Shown here piece by piece: positions 17,602 through 26,141 of a stretch of 64,000 nt of DNA; position 1 is the stretch's first letter, and each line of letters starts with the position of its first letter. The stretch spans positions 338,506-402,505 of the forward strand of contig CANMGU010000002.1 of NCBI GenBank assembly GCA_947497455.1, given 5' to 3'. The notes below the pieces were generated by a model. The model made no database searches. It saw only the letters and a program-made list of their open reading frames with translations, and was not told the origin of the DNA. This stretch comes from an uncultured Sphingomonadaceae bacterium (lineage in GTDB: Bacteria; Pseudomonadota; Alphaproteobacteria; Sphingomonadales; Sphingomonadaceae). The translations under genes were made by a program, and so were the position numbers.

Positions 17602-18579
17602 TTAGGCGGCACGTTCATATATCTCAAGCACATCCTGTCCGAGATCGCGGCGATCCATCCGGTTCCATTGCCCATGTGCGACGTCAAGACTGCCAAGACC
17701 AATGTCGCCAATGCCCGGCAAGCCGCCGCCGATAATGATAGGTGCGCGATACAATAGTAACCGATCGATCAGATCAGCTTTGAGGAAAGACGCAGCTGTC
17801 GCGGCGCCGCCTTCAACCAGTAGCCAGTTCATTTGATCCAGCTCTACAATTGCCCCTGGCTCCGCAATCTGGATCCAGCGATCGCCAACATCCGCCTTCC
17901 CTAGCACCACGGGCTGTGGCGAACGGTCTTCCAGACTGGTCAATCGAACATCCAGGCTAGGCGCGTCCGCCGCAACTGTGCCTGCTCCGACCAATATGGC
18001 GTCACAGCGTGCCCGTTCGAGATGGGCATGCGCACGCGCACGGTCGCCAGTGATCCATTTGCTGGTACCGTCTGCCATCGCGATACAGCCATCCAACGAA
18101 AGGGCGAGCTTTAGTATGACATGCGGGCGACCTTTTTCCATACGCGTAAAAAATCCCGCCATTGCCCGGTGCGCCTGCTGTTCCAATAGACCAACAGACA
18201 CCGAAATACCGGCATCGCCCAAGCGATCAATGCCCTGACGCCGGGTTCGCTCGTCAATATCCAGTGTTGCGACAATCACGCGCGCAGGCGCCGCTTCCCT
18301 TACAAGATCGGCACAGGTCGGGCCGCGTTTGCTCTGATGCGCGCAAGGTTCCATAGTAACATATATATCGGCACCTTTGGCAGCCTTCCCGGCTTGTGCC
18401 AAAGCCATAGCTTCTGCATGCGGACGCCCGCCGGGCTGTGTCCAACCGCGACCAATAATCACATTGTTTTTCACGATGATGCAACCGACATTGGGATTGC
18501 CACCCGTTCGTCCGCGGCCACGTTCGGACAACGCTATGGCTATCGCCATATAGCGTGCATCATGTTTGCGCTTCAGCAT
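17602..18579 (-). CDS. ribD: Bifunctional diaminohydroxyphosphoribosylaminopyrimidine deaminase/reductase RibD
   Basis: A 325-residue two-domain protein. The N-terminal deaminase has the zinc ligands H54 (in PHAEAM), C79 and C89 (EPCAHQSKRGPTC) and the catalytic Glu56. The C-terminal reductase begins near HVILKLALSLDG and contains GAGTVAADAPSLDVR. The reductase part is somewhat short relative to E. coli RibD (about 367 residues), with the loss in the middle of the reductase domain, though key segments remain. The start overlaps the upstream small membrane protein gene by 7 nt, and ribE follows, so all three are probably co-transcribed. Confidence 0.95.
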   Translation of the reverse strand: MLKRKHDARYMAIAIALSERGRGRTGGNPNVGCIIVKNNVIIGRGWTQPGGRPHAEAMALAQAGKAAKGADIYVTMEPCAHQSKRGPTCADLVREAAPARVIVATLDIDERTRRQGIDRLGDAGISVSVGLLEQQAHRAMAGFFTRMEKGRPHVILKLALSLDGCIAMADGTSKWITGDRARAHAHLERARCDAILVGAGTVAADAPSLDVRLTSLEDRSPQPVVLGKADVGDRWIQIAEPGAIVELDQMNWLLVEGGAATAASFLKADLIDRLLLYRAPIIIGGGLPGIGDIGLGSLDVAHGQWNRMDRRDLGQDVLEIYERAA

Positions 18580-18983
18580 GAAAGGCCGGAGGGTCGATCC
18601 ACCTCTACCTCACCCCTTGCCAGCCGATCTGCTTCGGCTTCGCGTTCGATCGCCTCGACATCCATCCCCGACATTCGGCCAAGAGATTTCATCGCTTCAC
18701 GCCGCTTGGTGTCGCGCTTATCTTTCAGGCACTGAACGGCCCATCGATCTTCCATGATCTCATCGTCAGTGCGATCCAGAGACCAGTTTTCAACATAGAC
18801 AACTTCTTGCGGAACATAGACGTCCGTATTGACCTTCGGATCGATAATAAACAGGAAGAAGATGAACCCGGAACAGGCAAACGCCAGAAATGCCGGCATG
18901 GCCTGCTCCTTCGGACTCCGGCGCAAAAGGGTGATCAAGTCCTTTAAACCACCGCCTACGGAAACATCTTTAAGCATTTTCAT
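18573..18983 (-). CDS. Small membrane protein of unknown function upstream of ribD
   Basis: A 136-residue protein not recognised as a named family. Residues 1-28 are basic and cytoplasmic in character; one membrane helix follows (PAFLAFACSGFIFFLFIID, about 30-48). The remainder is hydrophilic and strongly charged, presumably periplasmic. Its end overlaps the ribD start by 7 nt, implying translational coupling. A start two codons later (MLKDVS) is equally possible. It resembles conserved hypothetical proteins of sphingomonads; no function is proposed. Confidence 0.7.
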   Translation of the reverse strand: MKMLKDVSVGGGLKDLITLLRRSPKEQAMPAFLAFACSGFIFFLFIIDPKVNTDVYVPQEVVYVENWSLDRTDDEIMEDRWAVQCLKDKRDTKRREAMKSLGRMSGMDVEAIEREAEADRLARGEVEVDRPSGLSC

Positions 18984-19072
18984 TATTGCTAAATAGGGAG
19001 CAAAAGCCGTGATGGCCAGCCCTGAAGCGTCAGAAAAACGGCTTCACGAGACTGGCCCGACTGTTTTGAAGC

Positions 19073-19744
19073 TCAGCCGTTAATTTCAAAGCGGACTTTC
19101 AACGTGATCCAACTTTCAAACGGCGCGCCATCTTTTGTGGCTGGCTGAAACCGCCATTTCTTCAGCGCATGACGTTTGGTGGCTGTCCAGAAACCTTCAT
19201 GCGGCGTGTCAATCAGTTCGATCTGCTTGGCCCGGCCATTGGTTCCAACCAGAACGCGCACGGTAATCATGCCTTCCTCGCCCATTCTCAGCAAACCAGA
19301 GGGATAAGGCGGCTGGAACTGGTTGCTATAGCGCGTGTTTAGCTTCGCATCGGCAATGATCGGATCAGTAATGGTCTCAACAGGCGTAATCGGTATCTGA
19401 ACACGATCACCGACACCGCTAAAGTCAATGCCATCATCACCGGTGGTAAAGCCGGTTGCAGGAGGATCTTTAAACACCGGCGGTTTGACGATCGGTGTGA
19501 CTTGGGTGACAGGTTTTGGCGGCGGGTTGGTGGCGACAATCGGCTCTTCGATTTTGGTCACCGGAGGAGCGGGCTCTTTATCAATCTCAATCGGATAGGC
19601 CGTGATCACTCCTTCCAACGGAATTTCCGCCGTTATCGCTGGCAGCGCCATCGCGCCGGCAAAAAGCAAAGCGTGAAAGCCGATCGTTAGGCCAATACCC
19701 CTATAATTAGGGGGTTTATGCGCATAAGTTGATGTGAAGCTCAT
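19073..19744 (-). CDS. TonB-family energy transducer
   Basis: A 223-residue TonB-like protein: short cytoplasmic N-terminus with YRGIG, a single membrane helix (about 17-38), a proline-rich periplasmic spacer (about 55-100, with NPPPKPVTQV), and a C-terminal TonB domain (YPSGLLRMGEEGMITVRVLV, then ALKKWRFQPA). TonB transmits proton-motive force to outer-membrane receptors. No exbB/exbD gene is adjacent, so it stands alone, which is common for extra TonB copies in sphingomonads. The promoter region has a perfect interrupted palindrome at 19823-19844, suggesting dedicated control. Confidence 0.9.
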   Translation of the reverse strand: MSFTSTYAHKPPNYRGIGLTIGFHALLFAGAMALPAITAEIPLEGVITAYPIEIDKEPAPPVTKIEEPIVATNPPPKPVTQVTPIVKPPVFKDPPATGFTTGDDGIDFSGVGDRVQIPITPVETITDPIIADAKLNTRYSNQFQPPYPSGLLRMGEEGMITVRVLVGTNGRAKQIELIDTPHEGFWTATKRHALKKWRFQPATKDGAPFESWITLKVRFEING

Positions 19745-19822
19745 AAGTCTGTCCTTTCATCCGTCTCCTCGGATGACAGTGCAGCTGCCCCATTTATTGG
19801 CGCTAAATACCCGCACCGTCAT

Positions 19823-19844
19823 ATGTAATGTTATACTATTACAT
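19823..19844 (-). promoter_or_regulatory. Palindromic operator and promoter of the TonB-family gene
   Basis: ATGTAAT and ATTACAT form perfect 7-bp arms around an 8-bp centre (22 bp in all), about 80 bp upstream of the TonB-family start. Read on the minus strand, a TTGATA box just upstream and a TATAAC box inside the centre of the palindrome make a plausible -35/-10 pair with a 15-bp spacer. A protein bound here would block the -10 element, so repression is the simple model. The binding protein is unknown; the size suits a TetR-type dimer. Confidence 0.5.
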
Positions 19845-19900
19845 GATAAATATCAAGGACATGACTGAGTAAGAAGCTCTAGCACAAGGAAAACCTGTGT

Positions 19901-21238
19901 TTATGTAGTATTGTTTCGCAGCCGTACGAGGGCGGATTCGCGGCCAATTAGCGGGAGCAACGCGCCCATATCCGGTCCATGATTCAGACCGGTCAAAGCT
20001 TGGCGCAACGGCATGAACAACGGCTTGCCTTTACGGCCTGTGCTTTCCTTCAGAGCGCCGGTCCAGTCTTTCCAGATTGTGTCTGACCAAGACAAGTCTT
20101 CTAATGTCTCCAGAGCCTGTTCCAGGAAATCCTGATCTTCAGATGTTAGGCCGACCGCGTCCACAGGGCCCGTCACCACCTGCCACCAGCGCTCCACTTC
20201 TCCCATATCATGTAGATTGGGCCTGATGACCTCCCAGGCAGCGGCCGACATGGCCTCTGGCAGTCGATCCTGCACATCTTCATAGTCTAGCAGATGCACG
20301 ATCTTCTGGTTCAGCTGGGCCAATTCTTCGTCGTCAAAGCGGGCAGGAGCGCGTCCAAAGCGTGAAAAATCAAAAGTTTGCACCAGCGTCATAACGTCGG
20401 CAATCGGCTCCACCGGATCGCTTGTTCCGATTCGCGCAAGCAGCGCCACAATCGATTGCGGTTCGATGCTGCGCTCGCGAAAACCGCTAACGCCCAACGA
20501 TCCCAAACGCTTGGAAAGCTTGCCCTCGGTTCCGACCAGCAAGGCCTCATGCGCAAATTCTGGTGTGTCAGCGCCAAAGGCTTGAAACATCTGGATCTGG
20601 ACGGCGGTATTGGCAACATGGTCCTCACCACGCACAACATGAGTGATACCCATGTCCATATCGTCGATGGTCGACGGTAGCATGTAGAGCCAACTGCCGT
20701 CTTCGCGGCGGATGACCGGATCGGACAGCAAGGCCGGGTCAAAATGCTGATCACCGCGGATCAGATCGGTCCACTCAATCGATGTCTCGTGATCCAACTT
20801 GAAGCGCCAATGCGCCTTTCTGCCATCTGCTTCAAAGGCCGCAATTTCGGCGTCCGTCAAATCCAGCGCACCTCGATCATAAGTCGGCGGTTTACCGCGG
20901 CCAAGTTGAACCTTGCGCTTCAGATCCAGTTCCTGCGCTGTCTCATAAGCCGGATAAACCCGGCCCGCTGCCTTCAATTTCTCGAACTGTTCTTCATAAC
21001 GGTTGAAACGCGCAGATTGCCGTTCCTCGTTATCGGGATGTATGCCCAGCCAGGCCAAATCGGCACGAATAGCCGTGACATATTCCTCCTTAGAGCGCTC
21101 TTTATCGGTATCATCCAGCCGCAGCAGAAACTCTCCACCATTTTTCTTGGCGAACATCCAGTTGTGGAGCGCCGTGCGAATATTGCCGACATGAAGATGC
21201 CCGGTGGGCGAGGGTGCAAAGCGGGTTTTAATGGTCAT
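19901..21238 (-). CDS. gltX: Glutamyl-tRNA synthetase
   Basis: A 445-residue class I aminoacyl-tRNA synthetase. The HIGH-type motif is HLHVGN (14-19) and the KMSKS-type loop is KLSKRLG in the middle of the chain. It charges tRNA-Glu (and, in many alphaproteobacteria, tRNA-Gln) with glutamate. The absence of a typical zinc-binding cysteine cluster between the motifs and the slightly short length fit the second GltX type that alphaproteobacteria often carry. The start overlaps the nadE stop by 4 nt, so it is co-translated with nadE. No second gltX is in the window for comparison. Confidence 0.95.
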   Translation of the reverse strand: MTIKTRFAPSPTGHLHVGNIRTALHNWMFAKKNGGEFLLRLDDTDKERSKEEYVTAIRADLAWLGIHPDNEERQSARFNRYEEQFEKLKAAGRVYPAYETAQELDLKRKVQLGRGKPPTYDRGALDLTDAEIAAFEADGRKAHWRFKLDHETSIEWTDLIRGDQHFDPALLSDPVIRREDGSWLYMLPSTIDDMDMGITHVVRGEDHVANTAVQIQMFQAFGADTPEFAHEALLVGTEGKLSKRLGSLGVSGFRERSIEPQSIVALLARIGTSDPVEPIADVMTLVQTFDFSRFGRAPARFDDEELAQLNQKIVHLLDYEDVQDRLPEAMSAAAWEVIRPNLHDMGEVERWWQVVTGPVDAVGLTSEDQDFLEQALETLEDLSWSDTIWKDWTGALKESTGRKGKPLFMPLRQALTGLNHGPDMGALLPLIGRESALVRLRNNTT

Positions 21239-22890
21239 ATCGTCCTAAATGCATTGGTTATGGGGTAGCGCCGATCACGGCCAAAATTTCGGGTGCCGAG
21301 TTTTACGCCTGGTGGAGCCTGGCGTCGCTTATACTCGGCAATGTAGAGCAACTTCTCGATCCGTATTACCGTTTCGCGATCAAACCCGCGTTCGACGAGA
21401 TCAGAAACTGATAACTCTTCTTCGACCAAGCCGTGAAGGAGTGGATCGAGAACTTCATAATCGGGCAGGCTATCACTGTCCTTCTGATCTTCTCGCAATT
21501 CTGCGCTTGGCGGTTTGGTGATGATGTTTTCGGGCATGACGGGTCCGTCCGGGCCCATGCCGAGCGACGGCTTGTTGCGATTGCGCCATTCCGAAAGTTT
21601 GAAACAGGTCAGCTTATACGCATCTTTAAGCACCGAATAACCGCCAGCCATATCGCCATAGATGGTTGCATAGCCGACACTCATCTCACTTTTGTTGCCG
21701 GTGGTCAGCAGCATATGGCCAAATTTGTTGCTCATCGCCATCAGCGTCACACCGCGGATACGCGACTGAATATTCTCTTCGGTAATATCCACCTCTTCAT
21801 CGGCGAAACTGCCTTCGAGCATGGCGTCAAAACCTTCAACTGCAGGCACAATTGAAATGGTGTCTAGCTTCGTGCCGAGCATTTCCGCACAGCCTGCCGC
21901 ATCGTCGAGGCTTTCTTGGCTGGTAAAACGCGATGGCATCATCACGCACCACACCCGGTCCGCGCCCAAGGCGTCAACCGCCACCGCTGCCGACAGCGCA
22001 CTGTCGATGCCTCCGGATAGGCCCAAAATGACGCCAGGAAAGTGGTTGGCATTCACATAGTCGCGTAAGCCAACTATCATTGCATTGTAGATATCGGCCG
22101 GATGATCATCGAGCTGGTGGATCTCGCCCTGCCCACAAGTCCAGTCCCCACCCTCATTTGACCAGTGGGTATCAACAATTGCTTCGTCCCAATCGGGAAG
22201 CTGGTGCATTACACTGGTGTCGCCGTTCAGGACAAAGCTCGCACCATCAAAAACCACTTCATCCTGACCGCCAATGCGATTCAAGAACAATAGCGGCAGC
22301 TGCGTTTCCCGCACCCGCTGCGTTGCCACTTGACCAAGGCGCCGGTCGTCTTTCTCAATCTCATAGGGGCTGCCATGGACAGAAATCAGCATTTCCGTAC
22401 CCTGCGCTTTCAGATGTCCACAAACGGTCGGGAACCAGACGTCCTCGCAAATGGGTAAGCCAATCTTGCAGCCGCGAAAGTCTATCGGTTCAGGCAGCGG
22501 CCCGGATGTGAACAACCGTTTCTCGTCAAACGTACCGTAGTTGGGAAGCTCAACTTTGTATCGAACCGCTTTGATCTGACCGTCTTCGAGCAGAGCAATG
22601 CCGTTGTAGAGGTTACCGTTTTCACTGAAAATTGAGCCCACAAGCATTGCCGGACCGTGATCAGCCGTAGCGTCTGCCAACCGTCGCAATTCTGTTTCCG
22701 CGCGCTCCACTACGGCGGGTTTCAGAACCAGATCTTCGGGCGGATAGCCAATCAGCTGCAGCTCCGGAAAGACAATCAGATCGCTGTCGGGTTTCGACTG
22801 ATAGACGGCTATCATCGCGTCGGCATTGCCACGCAAATCGCCAACCGCCTGGGTCATCTGGGCAAGGGTAATGGTAAGCTTAGCTGTCAT
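21235..22890 (-). CDS. nadE: Glutamine-dependent NAD+ synthetase
   Basis: A 551-residue two-domain enzyme. The N-terminal nitrilase-fold glutaminase has the complete triad E43 (FPELQL), K112 (YKVELPNYG) and C148 (LPICEDVW). The C-terminal NAD synthetase domain has the PP-loop SGGIDS (292-297). It amidates nicotinic acid adenine dinucleotide to NAD+ with glutamine as nitrogen donor. gltX overlaps its 3' end by 4 nt. Upstream, a DUF2306 membrane protein gene ends 54 nt before its start on the same strand. Length and motifs are normal for the glutamine-dependent type. Confidence 0.96.
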   Translation of the reverse strand: MTAKLTITLAQMTQAVGDLRGNADAMIAVYQSKPDSDLIVFPELQLIGYPPEDLVLKPAVVERAETELRRLADATADHGPAMLVGSIFSENGNLYNGIALLEDGQIKAVRYKVELPNYGTFDEKRLFTSGPLPEPIDFRGCKIGLPICEDVWFPTVCGHLKAQGTEMLISVHGSPYEIEKDDRRLGQVATQRVRETQLPLLFLNRIGGQDEVVFDGASFVLNGDTSVMHQLPDWDEAIVDTHWSNEGGDWTCGQGEIHQLDDHPADIYNAMIVGLRDYVNANHFPGVILGLSGGIDSALSAAVAVDALGADRVWCVMMPSRFTSQESLDDAAGCAEMLGTKLDTISIVPAVEGFDAMLEGSFADEEVDITEENIQSRIRGVTLMAMSNKFGHMLLTTGNKSEMSVGYATIYGDMAGGYSVLKDAYKLTCFKLSEWRNRNKPSLGMGPDGPVMPENIITKPPSAELREDQKDSDSLPDYEVLDPLLHGLVEEELSVSDLVERGFDRETVIRIEKLLYIAEYKRRQAPPGVKLGTRNFGRDRRYPITNAFRTI

Positions 22891-22944
22891 CCCGCCCTGA
22901 TAGAAACCCGCGCTGCAGGGAGCAAATGAATTGTTGCAAATGAT

Positions 22945-23517
22945 TTATCCGAAAACCAGCGACCCCATGATCCGGCCCGGAATGAAAGCGAACAGCCCGG
23001 CAATGAGCAGCCCGATATAGGGGCCCTGCATTGCGCGGTAATGCTCTACAACATTGCCCCGCCGGACTTGCCAGATGCCATAAGGAATCGAAACCAGCGT
23101 CACGACGGAAAAAATATGAATGAAGCTAAATCCACTTCCCCCGATCCCGTGACCGGGACGGCCAATCCAAAAGCTAGCAATGGCAGTGGTGATCATGAGC
23201 AAGCCCCAGATGCGGCCAAGATGTTTGTGAAGCTGGTCACCCTTTTGGCGCCACAGAACATAAGCGCCCAGAGGAATGGCCGGAACTACCGTCGACAAGT
23301 GGATGATGACTGGCAAGCTTATTGGACGGCCGCTTGGTGCCGGCTGTTCGGATCCGGAAACAAAGCCACCGGACAAGGATGACAAAGCCATTGCCACCAA
23401 GGTCGCCAAGATTGTCGCACCGACCATCAGAATGATATTCTGCGGCGTAAGGCCCTGTTGCTTTACAGTTTGGGCTGCATTTTTTGTCGATTTTTCTGTT
23501 GTTGTGGGAGTTGTCAT
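22945..23517 (-). CDS. DUF2306-like integral membrane protein
   Basis: A 190-residue protein with about five membrane segments. Conserved features resembling DUF2306 proteins are HKHLGRIW with a following hydrophobic helix, SFIHIFSVVTLVSIPYG, and RRGNVVEHYRAMQG. The N-terminal 25 residues are polar and threonine/lysine-rich. Function is unknown. It is divergent from a membrane-anchored LytTR regulator across a 173-bp gap, an arrangement that suggests the regulator controls it. It could be co-transcribed with nadE, 54 nt downstream. Confidence 0.75.
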   Translation of the reverse strand: MTTPTTTEKSTKNAAQTVKQQGLTPQNIILMVGATILATLVAMALSSLSGGFVSGSEQPAPSGRPISLPVIIHLSTVVPAIPLGAYVLWRQKGDQLHKHLGRIWGLLMITTAIASFWIGRPGHGIGGSGFSFIHIFSVVTLVSIPYGIWQVRRGNVVEHYRAMQGPYIGLLIAGLFAFIPGRIMGSLVFG

Positions 23518-23690
23518 GGTCTCGTCCTCGCTCGTTCGCTTTGTTGGAAGTGAAACTGGCGAAGCATATTTTTATTTCCAGCTTGCTTACGCCGGTGGTT
23601 GTCCCTTATTCGTGAAGGGCGCTAAAAACATGCGGTCTGCCCATTCACGAAGCGTCAATGGGCCAACGGAATGGCAGTTTGGGGACTAAT

Positions 23691-24497
23691 ATGACCGGCA
23701 ATATCAGAAAGCTCTCATTGAAATGGGTTGCGGTCGAACTGCTGGTCATGGCGCTGATCGGCCTGGTCTTCGGTTTCCTTGGCCCGTTTGGCACCTATGC
23801 GATGCCGGTGGCGCTACGTCTTGCCTATTGGGTCGGTTTTATCCTCATTGGCTACGCGATTTTCAGGCCAATTTCGATCAGCGCTGGATGGCTAAGAGAA
23901 AGCATCGTCATGCCATTTTGGGCAGCGGAGTTAATGGCCACCGCAATTGCCGCCTTGCCTCTTACCTTCCTGATCGGGTTCGCCATGTCTGGCATGCGCT
24001 ATGATCCTTCATTCTTGGGGAACCGCTTTCTGATACTCTACCTGCAATGCGCGGTGATCGGTTTTGGCATTTTCTTGTTCATGCGGTTACTCTTTGGGCC
24101 AGACGGAACGGACATGGAAAGCGATCCGCTTCCGCAGCAAAAACCATCCGCAATTGAGCCTGAGTCTAACGGGATTGAACCGGTAAAGACCAAATTGCAT
24201 GACCGTTTGCCTCTTGGCTTCTCTGCTGCAATTATCGCTCTGGGGGTGGAAGATCATTATGTCCGCGTCCACAGCGCCGAACGTCCGGAAATGCTGTTGA
24301 TGCGCCTGAGTGACGCTATTCGTGAAATGGAACCGCTCGAAGGCATGCAAGTCCATCGGAGTTGGTGGGTGGCACGTGATGCCATTATAGGGTCAAAACG
24401 CGAAGGGCGGAATCTGCGATTATCACTATTCGGCGGCCTCGAAGTTCCTGTTTCGCGTGCCTATGTTACCAAAGTGAAACAATCTGGCTGGATTTAA
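23691..24497 (+). CDS. Membrane-anchored LytTR-family transcriptional regulator
   Basis: A 268-residue protein. The ATG at 23691 has a GGGGA ribosome site 6 nt upstream; an earlier ATG (23658) lacks one. Four hydrophobic segments occupy residues about 12-135 without a receiver or histidine kinase domain. The C-terminal 95 residues form a LytTR DNA-binding domain: IIALGVEDHYVRVHS, the RLSDAIREM helix, MQVHRSWWVARDAI and the final VPVSRAYVTKVK. This is a one-component membrane regulator. The likely target is the divergent DUF2306 gene. The sensed signal is unknown. Confidence 0.88.
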   Translation: MTGNIRKLSLKWVAVELLVMALIGLVFGFLGPFGTYAMPVALRLAYWVGFILIGYAIFRPISISAGWLRESIVMPFWAAELMATAIAALPLTFLIGFAMSGMRYDPSFLGNRFLILYLQCAVIGFGIFLFMRLLFGPDGTDMESDPLPQQKPSAIEPESNGIEPVKTKLHDRLPLGFSAAIIALGVEDHYVRVHSAERPEMLLMRLSDAIREMEPLEGMQVHRSWWVARDAIIGSKREGRNLRLSLFGGLEVPVSRAYVTKVKQSGWI

Positions 24498-24608
24498 ACG
24501 AAAGACACTTTCGATTTGCGACGCACCTGTTAAACGGGGCCTCGAAACATTCACATAGGGTCCGCGATTCTGATGCAATGGCTGGCCTGCTCGAGGGGAA
24601 GCCAATCA

Positions 24609-25544
24609 ATGAAACTCATGTCCGGCAACAGCAATTTGTCGCTCGCCCAATCCGTAGCTGACTATCTGGATATCAAGCTGACCGATGCCAGTGTGAAACG
24701 ATTTGCTGATGATGAGATTTTCGTCGAGATCCATGAAAATGTTCGCGGTGAGGACGTTTTTATCATGCAATCAACCAGCTTCCCGGCCAATGATAATCTG
24801 ATGGAGTTGCTGATCGGTATAGATGCGCTACGCCGGGCTTCTGCCAAGCGTATTACCGCAGTCATCCCCTATTTCGGCTATGCACGCCAAGACCGGAAAC
24901 CAGGTCCAAGAACGCCTATATCAGCCAAACTGGTTGCCAATCTGATCACTGAGGCTGGCGCTGACCGCGTACTTTCGGTTGATCTGCACGCAGGCCAAAT
25001 TCAGGGCTTTTTCGATATTCCAACCGATAATCTTTACGGCGCACCGGTGATGTCCGCCGATATTCAAGCGCGTTTTGCTGGCCATGAGCTGATGGTCGTG
25101 TCGCCGGATGTTGGCGGCGTGGTTCGTGCCCGCGCGCTCGCCAAACGGTTGGACAACGCGCCACTGGCGATTGTCGATAAACGCCGTGAGCGCGCCGGAG
25201 AATCTGAAGTCATGAACATCATCGGCGATGTCTCCGGACGTTTTTGTATATTGATTGACGATATTGTCGATTCCGGCGGAACTCTATGTAATGCGGCCCA
25301 GGCGCTAAAGGACAAAGGGGCGACCGAGGTTGTAGCTTATTGTACTCACGGGGTTCTTTCTGGTGGAGCCGTAGCACGGGTCAATGATAGCGCACTAAAA
25401 GAGTTAGTGATCACCGATTCCATTGGTGCAACCGAGGCGGTCAAAGAATCAGATCGTGTCCGCCACTTGACGATCGCGCCCTTATTAGGTGAAGCGATCA
25501 AACGTATTGCAGATGAAAGCTCTGTTTCCAGCCTGTTTGATTAA
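24609..25544 (+). CDS. prs: Ribose-phosphate pyrophosphokinase
   Basis: A 311-residue PRPP synthetase. The ATG at 24609 has GAGGGG upstream and gives the normal N-terminus ([14 protein letters not shown]); an earlier ATG adds 12 odd residues. Key segments are the flexible-loop/ATP region [11 protein letters not shown] and the PRPP-binding loop [14 protein letters not shown]. It makes PRPP from ribose 5-phosphate and ATP for nucleotide, histidine and NAD synthesis; nadE and his genes lie nearby but in separate transcripts. It is monocistronic as far as the sequence shows, with a convergent neighbour downstream. Confidence 0.96.
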   Translation: MKLMSGNSNLSLAQSVADYLDIKLTDASVKRFADDEIFVEIHENVRGEDVFIMQSTSFPANDNLMELLIGIDALRRASAKRITAVIPYFGYARQDRKPGPRTPISAKLVANLITEAGADRVLSVDLHAGQIQGFFDIPTDNLYGAPVMSADIQARFAGHELMVVSPDVGGVVRARALAKRLDNAPLAIVDKRRERAGESEVMNIIGDVSGRFCILIDDIVDSGGTLCNAAQALKDKGATEVVAYCTHGVLSGGAVARVNDSALKELVITDSIGATEAVKESDRVRHLTIAPLLGEAIKRIADESSVSSLFD

Positions 25545-25564
25545 CCGCATCCGACAATCGATGT

Positions 25565-25587
25565 TGATCGCGCAATGAAAGCGATCA
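25565..25587. terminator. Possible weak bidirectional terminator after prs
   Basis: TGATCGC and GCGATCA form a 7-bp hairpin with a 9-nt loop in the gap between prs and the convergent TPR gene, whose stop codon it touches. The tract following it on the plus strand is only partly T-rich, so intrinsic termination would be inefficient. Confidence 0.3.
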
Positions 25588-26019
25588 TTGTGTGGCCATT
25601 TGTTTGAGCATATTTCTGGCTATCGCCTGTTGCTTCTGTCCCAACGCATTGTCGCCATCAATTGCTAGTGCTTTCTCCAGCCGTGGTTTTGCTCGATCAA
25701 AATTACCGGCCAGATAATAGCTGGATCCCGACATATAACGGATATAGCCATTTGCTGGTTGTTGGGCGGACGCTCGGTCAAACTGCTTGGCCGCCTTTTT
25801 ATAATCACCTCGATTCAAAAACTTCAAACCACGGTTATAATAATTGGTGCTTCGCACCATCTTGTGCCGTTCCAGATCGTCGGCTGGGCCTCGAACCCCG
25901 CAACCTCTCGCGCATGCTGGGGAATTTTCCGGCAATGGCTGCGCTGCAACCGATCCGCCGGTCAGGATCAATCCTGCCGCTATACCCATGAAGATAAACG
26001 TTTTGACGATCTGATTCAT
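25585..26019 (-). CDS. Exported tetratricopeptide-repeat protein
   Basis: A 144-residue protein with a signal peptide (cleavage probably near SVAAQ) and two or three TPR-like helical hairpins in the mature part (NRGLKFLNRGDYKKAAKQFD, then YMSGSSYYLAGNFDRAKPRL). A pair of cysteines (ARGCGVRG region and just before) could form a disulfide. It is probably periplasmic and mediates protein contacts; no specific function is known. It is convergent with prs and divergent from hisN. Confidence 0.78.
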   Translation of the reverse strand: MNQIVKTFIFMGIAAGLILTGGSVAAQPLPENSPACARGCGVRGPADDLERHKMVRSTNYYNRGLKFLNRGDYKKAAKQFDRASAQQPANGYIRYMSGSSYYLAGNFDRAKPRLEKALAIDGDNALGQKQQAIARNMLKQMATQ

Positions 26020-26141
26020 AGCTGGCCTTGCAACATCTCTAAGCTGTCACCTCCCTATCCGCATGCTTTTGGTTTGCAAGGCATTTCCTATTTTCAATAT
26101 AGACAATAGACCCTCGGCCAGCGTTCGGTTACACATGTGCC

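Noticed and set aside
23608..23652. Imperfect direct repeats ATTCGTGAAG and ATTCACGAAG in the LytTR/DUF2306 gap
   Set aside because: Their 35-bp spacing does not match the roughly two-turn spacing expected for LytTR sites.
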